Origin: an uncultured Oscillospiraceae bacterium
Lineage (GTDB): Bacteria > Bacillota > Clostridia > Oscillospirales > Ruminococcaceae
Assembly: GCA_934456315.1 (NCBI GenBank)
Contig: CAKSHG010000026.1
Location: 1 to 16,264, forward strand
Length of the DNA stretch: 16,264 nucleotides
Direction: 5' to 3'
Shown here piece after piece: positions 15,134 through 16,264 of the stretch. The position numbers were made by a program, and so were the translations under genes. Below the pieces are notes generated by a model. It saw only the letters and a list, made by a program, of their open reading frames with translations, made no database searches and was not told the origin of the DNA. How positions within the stretch are numbered: position 1 is the stretch's first letter; every line of letters begins with the position of its first letter.

Positions 15134-16264
<1,131 letters not shown>

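Overview
The window is almost entirely one long plus-strand gene cluster for anaerobic (cobalt-early) adenosylcobalamin (vitamin B12) biosynthesis, followed by a convergent, incomplete enolase gene on the minus strand. The sequence is GC-rich. The anaerobic Cbi-type enzyme set, the CbiE-CbiT fusion, purine-rich ribosome binding sites and the enolase sequence suggest an anaerobic Gram-positive member of the Clostridia, plausibly Ruminococcus/Oscillospiraceae-like. That placement is inference from protein flavour and needs a database search.

Layout. Positions 1-265 hold no convincing gene. They contain an A/T-flanked hairpin that looks like the terminator of an upstream gene (43-77). After it comes a very large, near-perfect hairpin ending in a T-tract (about 115-245), just ahead of the first cob gene. 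I see no B12-riboswitch consensus box there. From 266 to 15067 there are 17 genes in one direction: cbiD, cbiF, cbiG, cbiH, cbiJ, cbiET, cbiA, cobT, cobU, cobS, a second short cobU-like gene, cobC, cbiB, cobD, cbiP, cobO and cbiC. Fifteen of the 16 junctions overlap, most by 4 bases. The only gap is 7 bases, between cbiP and cobO. Three genes appear to start at non-ATG codons (one GTG, two TTG) inside such overlaps. A perfect 10-bp hairpin at 15073-15098 separates cbiC from enolase (15134 to beyond the window end).

How the genes work together. CbiH, CbiF, CbiG, CbiD, CbiJ, CbiT, CbiE and CbiC carry cobalt-precorrin-3 to cobyrinic acid. CbiA amidates the a and c side chains, CobO adds the adenosyl group, and CbiP amidates the remaining side chains to give adenosylcobyric acid. 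CobD makes the aminopropanol phosphate that CbiB attaches. CobU activates the product with GTP, CobT makes alpha-ribazole phosphate, CobS joins the two halves, and CobC removes the last phosphate. The early steps (uroporphyrinogen III methylation, cobalt insertion, CbiL) and cobalt transport are not in the window.

The protein content is a conventional, unusually complete and compact B12 operon; I do not see a new enzymatic system. The points most worth following are the structured leader, which could be an attenuator, and the two CobU paralogs, which have kept different family motifs.
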